Part shown: positions 24,729-32,774 of the stretch, one piece after another
How the letters are laid out: each line of letters begins with the position of its first letter
Numbering within the stretch: position 1 is the first letter of the stretch
From: Lolliginicoccus lacisalsi
GTDB taxonomy: Bacteria; Actinomycetota; Actinomycetes; Mycobacteriales; Mycobacteriaceae
Reading direction: 5' to 3'
Length of the DNA stretch: 64,000 bases
Assembly (NCBI RefSeq): GCF_014841105.1
Contig: NZ_JACYWE010000004.1
Coordinates: 62,001-126,000 of the forward strand
The notes under the pieces: model-generated
What the model was told of the DNA's origin: nothing
The model's input: the letters and a program-made list of their open reading frames with translations, nothing else
Database searches by the model: none
Translations under genes and position numbers: made by a program

Positions 24729-25658
24729 CTACGACGGGAGCCACGTTCCCCGAGGCGGGGGCAACTCGCAGGCCCTTTCGAGAGCTCTGCGCACCCGCTC
24801 CCCGAGCCGAGCCGGATCCGCGAGATCAGCCCACGTCCAGCGGACCACGGTCCACCCAGCATCGCGGATGGCGTCCTCGCGCAGCTTCTCGCGGAACACC
24901 ACATCACCAGGATGATCGCCCGCCCGGATGAGCGCGCCGTACTTGATGCGCCCGTCGAACTCGCCGACCACCTGTCCCTCGAGCAAGAAATCTGCTCGGC
25001 CGATCAGCGAGCCCCCTTCGTCGAAGAGCAGCGGCTGCAGCACCGGAATCGGCAGCCCCTCGGTCCTGAGGACGAGCCTGCTGCGTGATTCACCCACGCT
25101 CTCGCTGCGCCCGTCGATCAGCCTGACCGCATCGCGAGCCTGTTGGATGCCCTTGCGGCGCGGCAACCGGTCTAGGCACTCACGCACCTGGGCCATGGTC
25201 GCGAGCCCCTGATGGATGGCAGCATCTCCCGTGACCACGCCTGGCTCGACTCCGCAAATCCGCGCCATATCGAGAACGGCGCGGGCGGGCGTGGTCACCG
25301 CGATGCCATGACGGGACGTGACATCCCGCGGGTCGAGCGCATCGATATGCAGGTGGCGGGACTGCTCGATGCGACCACCGCTGCTGCCCGCGCGCGTCAC
25401 ATGCACCCGCGACAGCGTGCTGCCCCAGGTGGGCAATCCCCACAGCGCGGCGGCCGAGGAGTGACTGATCACGCTGTCGCCGCCGCGCAGCGACCGGTGC
25501 ACATCCACGACTCGGGCGAGGTGCTGGTCCTCGGGCGAGAGCTTGTCCCAGGCGTGCGTCTCGACGAAGCAGTCGCGCCGTAGCCGCACGAGTCGCCGCG
25601 TGTCCGGGCCGCGTGGCGAGCGGATGAGCAGGTGCCGATGCGGGTGGGTGTTCCTCAT
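24729..25658 (-). CDS. AbiEi-like/DUF559 protein with C-terminal PD-(D/E)xK-like domain
   Basis: This 309-residue protein belongs to a large actinobacterial family. An AbiEi-like middle part (SHSSAAALWGLP near residue 69) is joined to a DUF559/Vsr-like nuclease fold. The nuclease fold has GRADFLLEGQVVGEFDG near residue 222 and VFREKLREDAIRDAGWTVVRW near 255. The D, E and D/K pattern of the fold is partly visible (D in GRADF, E-x-D in GEFDG, K in RIKYG). No partner toxin gene is adjacent, so a toxin-antitoxin role is not supported. The start is uncertain; homology begins near the ATG at 25658 but no ribosome binding site is clear. Confidence 0.6.
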   Translation of the reverse strand: MRNTHPHRHLLIRSPRGPDTRRLVRLRRDCFVETHAWDKLSPEDQHLARVVDVHRSLRGGDSVISHSSAAALWGLPTWGSTLSRVHVTRAGSSGGRIEQSRHLHIDALDPRDVTSRHGIAVTTPARAVLDMARICGVEPGVVTGDAAIHQGLATMAQVRECLDRLPRRKGIQQARDAVRLIDGRSESVGESRSRLVLRTEGLPIPVLQPLLFDEGGSLIGRADFLLEGQVVGEFDGRIKYGALIRAGDHPGDVVFREKLREDAIRDAGWTVVRWTWADLADPARLGERVRRALERACELPPPRGTWLPS

Positions 25659-25791
25659 GCGGGCATCATGCCGTCGGACGGCGGCACTGCGTTGGCAGAA
25701 ACTTCTCGCCTGTGGATATCGCGAAACCATCCACAGGGCGGGCGGCTCGCCTTGGCAGGTTCGGCAGGATCTTGGCGGCTAGGCCAGGTAG

Positions 25792-25865
25792 CAGAAGCAC
25801 TAGAAACCGCCAAACGCGATAGAAATCGACCTGCGATCTCTGCGGCTTCTATCGCGTTTGCGGCA
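25792..25865 (+). repeat. Palindromic intergenic repeat element, copy B
   Basis: Arms AAACGCGATAGAA (25812-25824) and TTCTATCGCGTTT (25847-25859) flank a centre sharing TCGACCTG with copy A. The left flank (GAAGCACTAGAAACCGCC) matches the flanks of copies A and D. It lies between two minus-strand genes. Confidence 0.9.
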
Positions 25866-25980
25866 CCCACCGGCAGGGGCGGCACCCACCGGCAGGGGCG
25901 GCACCCACCGCGGCACCCACCGCGGAACCCACCGGCACCGCGGCACCGCCCGCCACCGCACCGCGACCGCCCGGCCTACC
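25862..25980 (+). repeat. GC-rich tandem repeats right of element B
   Basis: Repeats of GGCACCCACCGGCAGGG, decaying into GCGGCACCCACC and CACCG units, run from element B into the stop region of the BCCT gene. No gene is seen. Confidence 0.75.
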
Positions 25981-27556
25981 GCGGTTCGGCGTGCATCTCG
26001 GGCACCCACTGGCGGGTGCGCAGCGCGGGCGGGGGAGTCACGTCGTGCCGCAGCGCGCGCCAGAGGTTGTACATCATCAGGAAGGCGATGATGAAGAATG
26101 GCAGGCCGACGACGATGATCACCTGTTGCAGCGCGTCGAGTCCGCTGCCGCCGGCGGAGGCGAGGAGCGTCCCGGCGATCACTCCGGTGGTGATGGCCCA
26201 GAACACGCGTTGCCGGGTGGGACCGACCTCGTCCGCGCCGGTGCACAGCATGTCGGTGACAAGCGCTGCGGAGTCCATGGACGTGGTGAAGAAGATGACC
26301 ACGATGAGGATCGCGAAGAGAGACGTCAGCGTGGACAGAGGGTAGTTGGAGAGGAAGGCGAACAGCGCGCCGGGGATGTCTCCCTGGTCGACGACTTCCT
26401 CGACAAGCCCCCCGCCCCGGTTGAACTCGATGTCGAAGGAGGCGAGGCCGAAGATGCCGAACCAGATAACGCTGAAGGTGGTGGGCAGGCCGAGCACACC
26501 GAGCACGAACTGCCGGATGGTGCGGCCCTGCGAGATGCGGGCGACGAAGATGCCGACGAAGGGTGCCCAGGTGATGGTCCAGGCCCAGTAGAAGACGGTC
26601 CAGCCGCCTTGCCAGCCGGTGTCGCCGAAGGCATCGTTCCAGAACGCGAGCTCGACGACGGAGCTGAGGTAGGAGCCGGCGGATTCGATGGTGCCCCGCA
26701 TGAGGAACAGGGTCGGTCCGAGCACAAGCACGAATAGCAGCAGGCTGATGGCCATCACGATGTTGATGTTGGACAGCCACTTGATGCCCTTGTCGAGGCC
26801 CAGGGATACCGATGTCACGGCGATGGTGGTGATGATCGCGAGGATAGCGAGCTGGGTGAAGGTGTTCGAGGGCAATCCGACGAGCCGCGCGAGGCCACTG
26901 TTGACCTGGAGGGTGCCCAGGCCGATGGAGACGGAGACACCAAAGATGGTGCCGATGACGGCGAGGATGTCGATGGCGCGGCCGATGGGACCGTTGATCC
27001 TGTCGCCAAGCATGGGGTGGAAGATCGAGCTGACGCGCAGTGGCAGCTTGCGCTTGAAGGCGAAGTAGGCGAACGCCAGCGCGGGCAGGCAGAAGATCGC
27101 CCAGGTGTGCAGGGCGAAGTGGTACATGGTGAACGACAGTGCCTCGCGGGCCGCCTCGGTGCTCTCGGGCTCGACGTCGCGCATCGGCGGATTGGCGAAG
27201 TGGCTGATCGGCTCGGCGACGCCCCAGAACATGAGGATGGTGCCGATGCCGGCGGCGAACAGCATCGCGAACCACACGGGCGTCGAGTACCGGGGCTGCT
27301 CGTCGTCGTCGCCCAGGCGCACCGAGCCGAAATGGCTCAATGCCATCCAGAGCAGGAAGACCACGAACGAGGTCACGCCGAAGATGTAGAACCAGCCCAG
27401 GTTGGTGAGGATCCAATCGGACCCCGTCGCGAAGAAGTTTTCCACCGGACCAGGGAAGGCGATCGTTGCGGTGACGAAGACGGCAAGGATCGCCGCGGAC
27501 AGGAAGAAGATGACGGGGTTGGTGCGCAGCCCTAGCCTGTCGTGTAGTCGGTGCAT
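25976..27556 (-). CDS. BCCT-family transporter (betaine/choline/carnitine type)
   Basis: This 526-residue protein has 12 predicted membrane helices. The BCCT signature is in YWAWTITWAPFVGIFVARIS near residue 310, followed by GRTIRQFVLG. GIGTILMFWGVAEPISHF near residue 92 is the conserved helix 3-4 region. Members take up glycine betaine, choline, carnitine or ectoine with Na+ or H+, often in osmotic stress. The short cytoplasmic N- and C-termini suggest limited osmosensing. The ATG at 27556 is preferred over an upstream one by family length. Confidence 0.92.
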   Translation of the reverse strand: MHRLHDRLGLRTNPVIFFLSAAILAVFVTATIAFPGPVENFFATGSDWILTNLGWFYIFGVTSFVVFLLWMALSHFGSVRLGDDDEQPRYSTPVWFAMLFAAGIGTILMFWGVAEPISHFANPPMRDVEPESTEAAREALSFTMYHFALHTWAIFCLPALAFAYFAFKRKLPLRVSSIFHPMLGDRINGPIGRAIDILAVIGTIFGVSVSIGLGTLQVNSGLARLVGLPSNTFTQLAILAIITTIAVTSVSLGLDKGIKWLSNINIVMAISLLLFVLVLGPTLFLMRGTIESAGSYLSSVVELAFWNDAFGDTGWQGGWTVFYWAWTITWAPFVGIFVARISQGRTIRQFVLGVLGLPTTFSVIWFGIFGLASFDIEFNRGGGLVEEVVDQGDIPGALFAFLSNYPLSTLTSLFAILIVVIFFTTSMDSAALVTDMLCTGADEVGPTRQRVFWAITTGVIAGTLLASAGGSGLDALQQVIIVVGLPFFIIAFLMMYNLWRALRHDVTPPPALRTRQWVPEMHAEPR

Positions 27557-27651
27557 GCGCGCAACCCTAGGGATCCGTGGCGGCAAAAGCCATGGGGCAG
27601 GACACGTCGAGCGCTCAATTCACACGGCCGTGACGAGGTTTGTGGCGCGCA

Positions 27652-27885
27652 TCACTCGTTCCGGGGCGGATTGTCAGTCCTCGTCCCATTGGGGGCAATG
27701 ATGAGGATCAGGCCCACGAGGATGGCGAGGCCGATCAGCAGCCAGGGGACCAGGGCGAGGGGGCCGGCCCCGGAGTCGGGATTGATCATCGCCCAGATGG
27801 CGAGCGCGATCACGGTGACGCCGGCGAGCAGGAGCCCGGGCGAGAACCGGTTGCGGGGGCGTGTGCTGGAACGGTGCTCATTCAT
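27652..27885 (-). CDS. Small membrane protein downstream of PspC gene
   Basis: This 77-residue protein has two predicted membrane helices (about residues 17-34 and 44-64). Its start overlaps the stop of the PspC-domain gene by 8 bases, so it is cotranslated with it and probably acts in the same envelope-stress locus. I recognise no named family. Confidence 0.7.
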   Translation of the reverse strand: MNEHRSSTRPRNRFSPGLLLAGVTVIALAIWAMINPDSGAGPLALVPWLLIGLAILVGLILIIAPNGTRTDNPPRNE

Positions 27886-29227
27886 TGCGGACCTCGATGC
27901 TTCCGGCGAGCAGTGACGCGTCGATAGTGAGGATGGGGGAGTCGTCGGGGGGCCCGTCGCGCGAGAGCCCGGGTGGCGGGCACGTGGCCTCGCCCATGCG
28001 GACCGAGCAGGTGACCCGGCTAGCAGTGTCGGGTGGCAGCATCACGACTACCTCCGCGAACAGCGCGCTGACCAGCACTGTGGCATCACGCTCGAGCTCG
28101 ACCTGGCGCAGGTCCACCACGAGCTCGCCGGCGCCGAGGCGGAACTCGGTCACGGGAGCCGTGAGGGCGGTGACCACATGGTTGCGCTCGCCCGCGCCGT
28201 CCTGGAAGCGGCTCCAGTCGACGGGCCCGAGCAGCGTGGCGAGGATGACGAATACCGATAGCGGCGCCGCGACGACGAGCAGGCCATGCCCGGTGCCACG
28301 CAGGGATCCAGCTACCAGGCCGAGGCCGATGATGGCGAGCGCGATGGCGCCGATCCGTCCCGGGGTGAGCCAGTCCGCGCCGGTTCCCAGCGAGATGGCC
28401 GTGAGGATGCCCGTCACGATGATGGCCAGGCCCAGGGCCAGCGGTGCGATGCGGGATCGTGGCCGTGGCGCGACCGGTGCCGCGGCGCTGCGGGGCTCGG
28501 GCAGGTCCCAGGCGAACGGTGCGACGCCCAGCGGATCCCACGAGGGTGGCTCGGTGCGCTCGGCCGCCACCGTTCCCGCTGCGGGGTCCGTCGGCCGGTA
28601 GGGGACCTGCGGGCGCGGGCCCGGCGGTGGAGCGATCGGCATCCCGCTCGGGCCTTGCGCCTGGGCCGGGGGCATCCAGGGAGCGGCGGTCCCCGCGGCC
28701 GGGGGCGGCGGGAACATGCCTGGGGCAGGCCGTTGCGTCGCGGGAGCCACGGGCGGGGGCGTGCCGGCCGGGGGACGGATCGCGGACGGCGGGAGCGGCG
28801 GGGCAACAGGAGTGCGCTGGTAGAGCATCCACCAGCCCAGCAGCATCAGCGCCAGGCTCACCATGCCCGATCCGCTCATCGCGATCCCGATAGGGGTGAA
28901 CACGCTGACCGCGACCGCGAGAGCGGCCACCAGCACCAGCGAGCTGCCCGAGGACTGCGACGATCGGCCACGACCGAGCAGGGACTCGCCGCCCGAGACC
29001 TCATCATTGTCCTGCGGGAAAAGCAGCCATGCCAGCAGGTACAGCACGATGCCGGTGCCGCTGAAGAATGCTGACACCACGAACGCGACCCGCACGAGCG
29101 CGGGATCCACCTGGTAGCGGTGCGCCATGCCCGCGCACACTCCACCGATCTTTCCCTCGGCGGAGAGCCGGGCAGGGCGGGTCCGCCACAGGTCATGCAG
29201 CTGATCGCCGAAACTTGTCGTTGCCAT
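27878..29227 (-). CDS. PspC-domain membrane protein
   Basis: This 449-residue protein starts with a PspC domain (RLSAEGKIGGVCAGMAHRYQVDP near residues 20-42, then a membrane helix VLYLLAWLLFP). Further membrane helices and a long proline-rich cytoplasmic linker (about 140-230) follow. Next come three membrane helices and a C-terminal beta-rich domain (EFRLGAGELVVDLRQVEL) of the LiaF/DUF1707-like kind. It is divergent from a PspC-histidine kinase gene, with shared palindromes between them, which suggests a LiaF-like sensor partner in envelope stress. The ATG at 29227 starts just before conserved sequence. Confidence 0.85.
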   Translation of the reverse strand: MATTSFGDQLHDLWRTRPARLSAEGKIGGVCAGMAHRYQVDPALVRVAFVVSAFFSGTGIVLYLLAWLLFPQDNDEVSGGESLLGRGRSSQSSGSSLVLVAALAVAVSVFTPIGIAMSGSGMVSLALMLLGWWMLYQRTPVAPPLPPSAIRPPAGTPPPVAPATQRPAPGMFPPPPAAGTAAPWMPPAQAQGPSGMPIAPPPGPRPQVPYRPTDPAAGTVAAERTEPPSWDPLGVAPFAWDLPEPRSAAAPVAPRPRSRIAPLALGLAIIVTGILTAISLGTGADWLTPGRIGAIALAIIGLGLVAGSLRGTGHGLLVVAAPLSVFVILATLLGPVDWSRFQDGAGERNHVVTALTAPVTEFRLGAGELVVDLRQVELERDATVLVSALFAEVVVMLPPDTASRVTCSVRMGEATCPPPGLSRDGPPDDSPILTIDASLLAGSIEVRNE

Positions 29228-29261
29228 GGAACCATCATCGGCCGGGCGGAGCGGCCCGCGC

Positions 29262-29280
29262 ATCAGGGGATGTCCCTGAT
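29262..29280. promoter_or_regulatory. Palindrome 1 in divergent PspC promoter region
   Basis: ATCAGGG-N5-CCCTGAT is a perfect interrupted palindrome, 34 bp upstream of the minus-strand PspC gene. It shares half-sites with palindrome 2 and probably binds the LuxR-type regulator encoded at 30628. Confidence 0.6.
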
Positions 29281-29306
29281 CTTTTCCTGGCGGCCCCCGC
29301 TATCCC

Positions 29307-29322
29307 CAGGGATATCCCTGAT
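29307..29322. promoter_or_regulatory. Palindrome 2 in divergent PspC promoter region
   Basis: CAGGG-ATAT-CCCTG followed by AT repeats the half-site of palindrome 1. The two centres are about 43 bp apart, close to four helical turns, as expected for cooperative binding. Confidence 0.6.
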
Positions 29323-29356
29323 GTGCGGCACAGCGGATCCGTGCCAGGATCGGGGT

Positions 29357-30631
29357 GTGCCCCCTATGCTCCAGCCCGGCCCCTCCACGCCCGTCCTGTA
29401 CCGGCGTGGACGCGGTCGCGTCATCGGCGGGGTAGCGGGCGGGCTCGCGGACCACCTGGGCGTCGATGAGCAAAAGGTACGCATCGCGTTCGTCCTCACC
29501 AGTGCCGCGGCCGGGATCGGTGTCATGTTCTACGGCCTGCTGTGGATCGTCACCAGGCCCGGCGGCGCCGACGTGGACATGTCCAGCGCCACGAGGCGCC
29601 GCGCCCTCGGCCTCGCCACCATCGGAGGGGCGCTCGCCGTGCTCTTCGGCATGCTCTCCAGCGGTCCCCTCGGATCGGTGCTGGTACCGATCCTCGTGGC
29701 CATCGCGGGCGCCGGGCTGGTGTGGCGCGAGCTCGATACCACCGCCCCGCGCGCCCCGCGCCGCTTCTCCGCGACCACCTGGGCCCGGGTGATCGGCGGC
29801 ATCAGCCTCGTCGTGCTCGGCCTTGCCGTCATCTGGATCGGCCAGGTCGATCTGGGCGCGCTGCGCTCCTCCCTGATGGCCGTCGTGGTGACCCTCGTGG
29901 GGGTGGCCCTGCTCACCGTGCCGCTGTGGGTGCGGCTATGGCATGAGCTCAACGCGGAGCGAGCTGCTCGCATCCGTACTGAGGAACGCGATGAGATCGC
30001 CTCCCACCTGCATGATTCGGTGCTGCAGACGCTGGCGCTGATCCAGAAGCAAGCGCACAGCCCGCAAGAGGTGCAGCGTCTCGCGCGCAGCCAGGAGCGG
30101 GAGCTGCGACGCTGGCTGTTCCACGCGGAGGAGGCCAGCCACGATAGCCTCGCTGCCGCGCTGAAATCCATTGCCGGGCACGTCGAGGACCACTACGGCA
30201 TTACTATCGAGACCGTCACCGTCGGGGATGTCCCCCTTCGCGATTCGCCCGTCTACGCGGCACTGCTCGGCGCGGCCAAGGAGGCGCTGGTCAATGCTGC
30301 CAAGCATTCCGGGGAAAGCGCGGTCGATGTATATGCCGAGGTCGAGGAGGAGCGCGTGAGCGTCTTCGTCCGGGACCGCGGCACGGGATTCGACCCCAGC
30401 GCGGTCCCCGCGGACAGGCAAGGGCTCGTCCGCTCCATCCAGCAACGCATCGAGCGCAAGGGCGGCACCGTGGAGATCCGCACCCGCCCGGGCCGGGGCA
30501 CCGAGATCCGGCTGTTCGTTCCCCGGGAGGACCTCTCCGCCGGCACGGATGACCTAGCCGTCGGCGAGGGCACCGGCGTCCAGCCGCAAGCAGCTCCCGG
30601 CAGCGGGCAGAACAAGGAGAAGCAACCATGA
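29357..30631 (+). CDS. PspC-domain sensor histidine kinase
   Basis: This 424-residue protein starts with a PspC domain (YRRGRGRVIGGVAGGLADHLGVDE near residues 14-37). Several membrane helices follow, up to about residue 190. A HisKA_3-type dimerisation motif comes next (EERDEIASHLHDSVLQTLALI, His near residue 220). The HATPase has the N-box LGAAKEALVNAAKHSG and the G-boxes RDRGTGFDP and GRGTEIRLFVP. It should phosphorylate the LuxR-type regulator encoded next (ATGA overlap). The GTG at 29357 is chosen; the ATG at 29366 is an alternative. The layout is LiaS/LiaR-like and points to cell-envelope stress sensing. Confidence 0.88.
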   Translation: MPPMLQPGPSTPVLYRRGRGRVIGGVAGGLADHLGVDEQKVRIAFVLTSAAAGIGVMFYGLLWIVTRPGGADVDMSSATRRRALGLATIGGALAVLFGMLSSGPLGSVLVPILVAIAGAGLVWRELDTTAPRAPRRFSATTWARVIGGISLVVLGLAVIWIGQVDLGALRSSLMAVVVTLVGVALLTVPLWVRLWHELNAERAARIRTEERDEIASHLHDSVLQTLALIQKQAHSPQEVQRLARSQERELRRWLFHAEEASHDSLAAALKSIAGHVEDHYGITIETVTVGDVPLRDSPVYAALLGAAKEALVNAAKHSGESAVDVYAEVEEERVSVFVRDRGTGFDPSAVPADRQGLVRSIQQRIERKGGTVEIRTRPGRGTEIRLFVPREDLSAGTDDLAVGEGTGVQPQAAPGSGQNKEKQP

Positions 30632-31272
30632 CCCTGCGGGTATTCCTCGTCGATGACCATGCCGTCTTCCGGTCGGGAGTGCGCGCCGAGCTCGCCACCC
30701 AGCCAGACATCGAGATCGTCGGCGAGGCTGGCACCGTGGCCGATGCGGTCCGCGGCATCAACACCACCCGTCCCGATGTCGTCCTGCTTGATGTGCACAT
30801 GCCCGACGGCGGTGGCATCACCGTGCTGCGGGATATCGACGAGGGGCCGGTATGCCTTGCCCTGAGCGTCTCCGATGCGGCCGAGGACGTCATCGCCGTC
30901 ATCCGCGCCGGTGCGCGCGGCTATGTCACCAAGACGATCTCCGGCAGCGAGCTCGCTGATGCCGCGCGCCGGGTCGCGGGCGGCGATGCGGTGTTCAGCC
31001 CTCGGCTCGCCGGCTTCGTGCTCGCCTCGTTCACCGGCCGCTCTCCCTTGCCGGAGCCGCCACTGGACCCCGAGCTCGACTCGCTCACCCCCCGCGAGCT
31101 CGAGGTGCTGCGCCTGCTCGCCCGCGGATACACCTACCGGGAGATCGCCGAGGAACTGTTCATCTCCATCAAGACCGTGGAGACCCACGCCTCCAACGTG
31201 CTGCGCAAGACCCAGCAATCCAACCGCAACGCCCTGACCCGCTGGGCGCACCGCCGGCACATCGTCGGATAG
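30628..31272 (+). CDS. NarL/LuxR-family response regulator
   Basis: This 214-residue protein has a receiver domain with acidic pocket DDH near residue 9, phosphoacceptor Asp in VVLLDVHMPDGGG near 55 and the conserved Lys in GYVTKTISGSEL near 103. A GerE helix-turn-helix follows (LTPRELEVLRLLARGYTYREIA near 150, then SIKTVETHASNVLRKT). It overlaps the kinase gene by 4 bases. It is the probable ligand of the paired CAGGG/CCCTG palindromes in the divergent promoter region, which would give autoregulation. Confidence 0.93.
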   Translation: MTLRVFLVDDHAVFRSGVRAELATQPDIEIVGEAGTVADAVRGINTTRPDVVLLDVHMPDGGGITVLRDIDEGPVCLALSVSDAAEDVIAVIRAGARGYVTKTISGSELADAARRVAGGDAVFSPRLAGFVLASFTGRSPLPEPPLDPELDSLTPRELEVLRLLARGYTYREIAEELFISIKTVETHASNVLRKTQQSNRNALTRWAHRRHIVG

Positions 31273-31306
31273 GTGCGCCCGGGGGGTGCTGCTGGGCTTG
31301 GGGGCG

Positions 31307-32524
31307 CTAGATCTGGCTGACGATGAGCCCCACGATGATCGATGCCCCGAGCCCGAGGGTGAGGAGCATCAGCGCGACGATCAGCGACAGCTTGCGGGTG
31401 CTCATCAGGTCCGCGAGCTCGTTCTCGTCGTACTCCTGGTACTCGACGATCTCGGGCTCGGGGATGAACGGGCGAGGCTTGAAGCGCGGCTCGGCAGCGG
31501 GGGAGCCGGTGTTGCTCGACCAGAGTGGTGCTGACTGGGGAGCGCGCCGCGCCGCGGCAACGCTGGAGGAGCTTCCCGTGGCTGGGCTGGAGGGGCTGCG
31601 CCGCTGCCACGGGGGGATCTCGCCGGGAGCGATCTGCAGCGGGGCGGTCAGCACGAATCGCGTGTTGTTGTCGTCCCCGGCGCCGATCCGGGCCAGCGCG
31701 TCGCGCGACTCGCTCATCGTGGGCCGGTGCGCGGCATCGGGATCGAGCATGCGACGGACCACTGCTGCCACCGCGCCATCGCGGCGCGGGGCGCGGATGG
31801 TGCCGCTGACAGCATGATTGAGCTGGCCCACGGGATCGTTGTCGGGACCGAACGGGGAGCAGCCCTCGAGCGTGGCGTACAAGGTGGCGCCGAGCGAGAA
31901 AACATCGGAAGCGGGGGAAGCATCCTCGCCGCGAGCGATCTCGGGAGCGAGATAGCCGGGCGTGCCAATGACGTTGAGGTGCCCGAACCCAGCATCGGCG
32001 GGGTGGGCGAGGCCGAACCCGGCGAGCTTGACCCGTCCCGGATGGCGTCCATTGGTGATGAGCACATTGCCCGGATGGACATCGCGATGCAGCAACCCGG
32101 TGCGGTGCGCGGTCGCGAGCGCGTCCGCGAGCTGCGCGCCGAGCTGCGCGACCATCAAGGAGGTGAGCCGCGTGCTCAGCTCCAGCGCCTGCGACAGGCC
32201 GATGGACGGGATGTGCTCCATCACCATCCAGGGCTCGTCGTTATCGAGGGCCACGTCGTAGAGGGTGACGATGCTGGCATGGGAGAGCCTGGCCGCGGCA
32301 CTGCCATCGCGGAGCGCGCGCTGCCGGGCAGCCGCGATCATCTGGGGTGGCAGGCCAGGGATGCTCACGGCTGGCTTGAGCACCACGTCGCGGTCAAGGA
32401 GCTGGTCCTTCGCGAGCCACGGCGAGGAGAGGCTGGATCCGCCCAGCCTGGAACGGAGGCGGTAGCGACCAGCTATGAGAGAGCCGGACCCAGCGCCGCG
32501 TCGAGCTTGTTCCAGGTTCGTCAT
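31307..32524 (-). CDS. Membrane-anchored Ser/Thr protein kinase-like protein lacking the DFG Asp (probable pseudokinase)
   Basis: This 405-residue protein has a Hanks-type kinase fold (about residues 20-280), a proline/serine-rich linker and one C-terminal membrane helix (about 381-402) with almost nothing beyond it. The catalytic-loop HRD is present (HRDVHPGN, His146-Asn153) and Lys50 is a plausible ATP-anchoring Lys. However, the glycine-rich loop is degenerate (GGSSLSSPW), and the DFG motif reads GFG (Gly169), losing the Mg-binding Asp. Weak or no phosphotransfer is therefore expected and a scaffold role is likely. The minus-strand promoter lies directly upstream, so the mRNA appears leaderless. 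Confidence 0.82.
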   Translation of the reverse strand: MTNLEQARRGAGSGSLIAGRYRLRSRLGGSSLSSPWLAKDQLLDRDVVLKPAVSIPGLPPQMIAAARQRALRDGSAAARLSHASIVTLYDVALDNDEPWMVMEHIPSIGLSQALELSTRLTSLMVAQLGAQLADALATAHRTGLLHRDVHPGNVLITNGRHPGRVKLAGFGLAHPADAGFGHLNVIGTPGYLAPEIARGEDASPASDVFSLGATLYATLEGCSPFGPDNDPVGQLNHAVSGTIRAPRRDGAVAAVVRRMLDPDAAHRPTMSESRDALARIGAGDDNNTRFVLTAPLQIAPGEIPPWQRRSPSSPATGSSSSVAAARRAPQSAPLWSSNTGSPAAEPRFKPRPFIPEPEIVEYQEYDENELADLMSTRKLSLIVALMLLTLGLGASIIVGLIVSQI

Positions 32525-32531
32525 TCTCCCG

Positions 32532-32560
32532 AAGGTAGTGGTGCCGGGGCTTTCTGCGAA
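32532..32560 (-). promoter_or_regulatory. Housekeeping-type promoter giving a leaderless kinase mRNA
   Basis: On the minus strand TTCGCA (32560-32555), a 17-base spacer and TACCTT (32537-32532) end seven bases before the ATG at 32524, so transcription should begin at or next to the start codon. GGGAG abuts the ATG too closely to be a ribosome binding site. Confidence 0.5.
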
Positions 32561-32646
32561 GACCCAGGGCCAAACCGTGATCAAGATAGTGCCGGCTCGT
32601 GACGGTGCCGGGGTGGTGGACATCTGGTAGGCTCGCGCGATAATGA

Positions 32647-32662
32647 TCGAACAAGTGTTCGA
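32647..32662. promoter_or_regulatory. LexA (SOS) box upstream of imuA'
   Basis: TCGAAC-AAGT-GTTCGA is a perfect match to the mycobacterial LexA box. It lies 112 bp upstream of the imuA' ATG and predicts DNA-damage induction of imuA'-imuB. Confidence 0.92.
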
Positions 32663-32774
32663 TATGGCACATGCTTGATGTGGTTGCGCCTTCCCCCAGC
32701 AGCGACTGGCAACCCGTGTCGCGTGGTGCTGTGCCATGTGGTCCTTGTTGCCGCGATCTGGATGGAGGGGAGCC

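Noticed and set aside
24729-25658. AbiEi-like protein as a toxin-antitoxin or phage-defence system
   Set aside because: No adjacent toxin gene is present, and the family occurs alone in many Actinobacteria.
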